NCBI GenBank assembly: GCA_002435755.1
Contig: DIYH01000030.1
Location: 212,071-276,070 of the forward strand
DNA: 64,000 nucleotides
Origin: Flammeovirgaceae bacterium UBA6059
GTDB taxonomy: Bacteria; Bacteroidota; Bacteroidia; Cytophagales; Cyclobacteriaceae
Direction: 5' to 3'
The translations under genes were made by a program, and so were the position numbers. Below the pieces are notes generated by a model. The model did not search any database. It saw only the letters and a list, made by a program, of their open reading frames with translations, and had not been told where the DNA came from. Numbering within the stretch: the stretch's first letter is position 1; each line of letters opens with the position of its first letter. Positions 63,873 through 64,000 of this stretch are shown here, one piece after another.

Positions 63873-64000
63873 ATGTCACAAACCAACCAAAAGACCGGTC
63901 TGACAAGACAAATGGGTGTCATGGCTTTGGCTGCCACGGGTATCTGCTCTATGCTAGGAGCTGGTATCAACGTGGTGCCTTTCATGATCCAGCGCAATGT
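63873..64000 (+). CDS. APC-family permease, 5' part (runs off the window)
   Basis: The ATG at 63873 opens 42 codons to the window edge: GLTRQMGVMALAATGICSMLGAGINVVPFMIQRN is the start of the first TM of an amino-acid/polyamine/organocation transporter, with the GxGI-like motif in LGAGIN. Divergent from the RDD gene. Substrate not predictable from this part. Confidence 0.75.
   Translation, partial: MSQTNQKTGLTRQMGVMALAATGICSMLGAGINVVPFMIQRN

Noticed and set aside
63749..63997. Minus-strand 82-codon open frame at the window end
   Set aside because: Antisense of the APC permease start, which is convincing on the plus strand.

Overview
The window reads as chromosomal DNA of a Bacteroidota bacterium, most likely a Cytophagales-type environmental or marine organism. 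This rests on gene content: PadR/FtsX antimicrobial-peptide-type permeases with a prefix domain, DUF4252 and DUF1080 proteins, 7TM-AraC and LytTR regulators with membrane domains, many short lipoproteins, OmpA and Omp85-type outer-membrane proteins, and weak Shine-Dalgarno signals. No rRNA, tRNA, CRISPR array or prophage was seen.

Layout. 0.1-12.3 kb: SGLT-type symporter, DUF4442 protein, YihY/BrkB protein, Rid-family lipoprotein, methyltransferase, a beta-rich protein ending in a two-TM ion-channel pore, serine hydrolase, P1 peptidase, DUF4174 protein and an Omp85-like barrel. 12.3-24 kb: GNAT, acyltransferase and AraC genes; NTF2-like genes (one broken by a stop codon) with an alpha/beta hydrolase; a potassium channel; DUF4136 lipoprotein; AraC; an OmpA fusion; a PNPOx-like flavoprotein; a second methyltransferase-like gene. 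24-26.6 kb: an SbtA-like bicarbonate transporter with a PII-like partner, divergent from a Crp/Fnr regulator. 26.9-33.7 kb: deacylase, AraC relic, DUF1080 plus Gfo/Idh/MocA sugar genes, a divergent HxlR/SnoaL pair with tandem operators, a metal-site/hydrolase fusion and a nonsense-interrupted conserved gene. 34-39 kb: a small wHTH/membrane gene pair whose broken partial copy lies 4.2 kb away, the two bracketing a 7TM-AraC regulator and an NHL-repeat lipoprotein. 39-44.3 kb: LytTR regulator, serine hydrolase, lipocalin-like protein and a TIR-domain protein. 44.5-51.5 kb: an ECF sigma/DUF4252/ABC exporter operon, dipeptidase, and an ECF42-type sigma factor with its DGPF partner. 51.8-58.6 kb: two FtsX-type permeases (one with PadR), DinB and a small membrane protein. 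59-64 kb: SnoaL, an IS110-family element with a structured non-coding leader, S9 peptidase, RDD protein and the 5' end of an APC permease.

Most notable: (i) a non-palindromic 10-mer, CCTACCGGAA, present exactly at least 11 times on both strands and in several reading frames (about 0.12 expected by chance), with at least five more copies as CCTATCGGAA; it behaves like a DNA-level signal such as an uptake sequence. (ii) The IS110 element shows successive stem-loops upstream of the transposase and guide-like matches to its flanks, so a bridge RNA, element ends and a GT core can be proposed. (iii) Candidate new architectures: a beta-rich ectodomain joined to a TLGFG-pore channel, a TIR protein with a duplicated C-terminal motif, and the wHTH/membrane pair. 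Several genes are decaying (two in-frame TAA stops, an AraC relic, a frameshifted duplicate).
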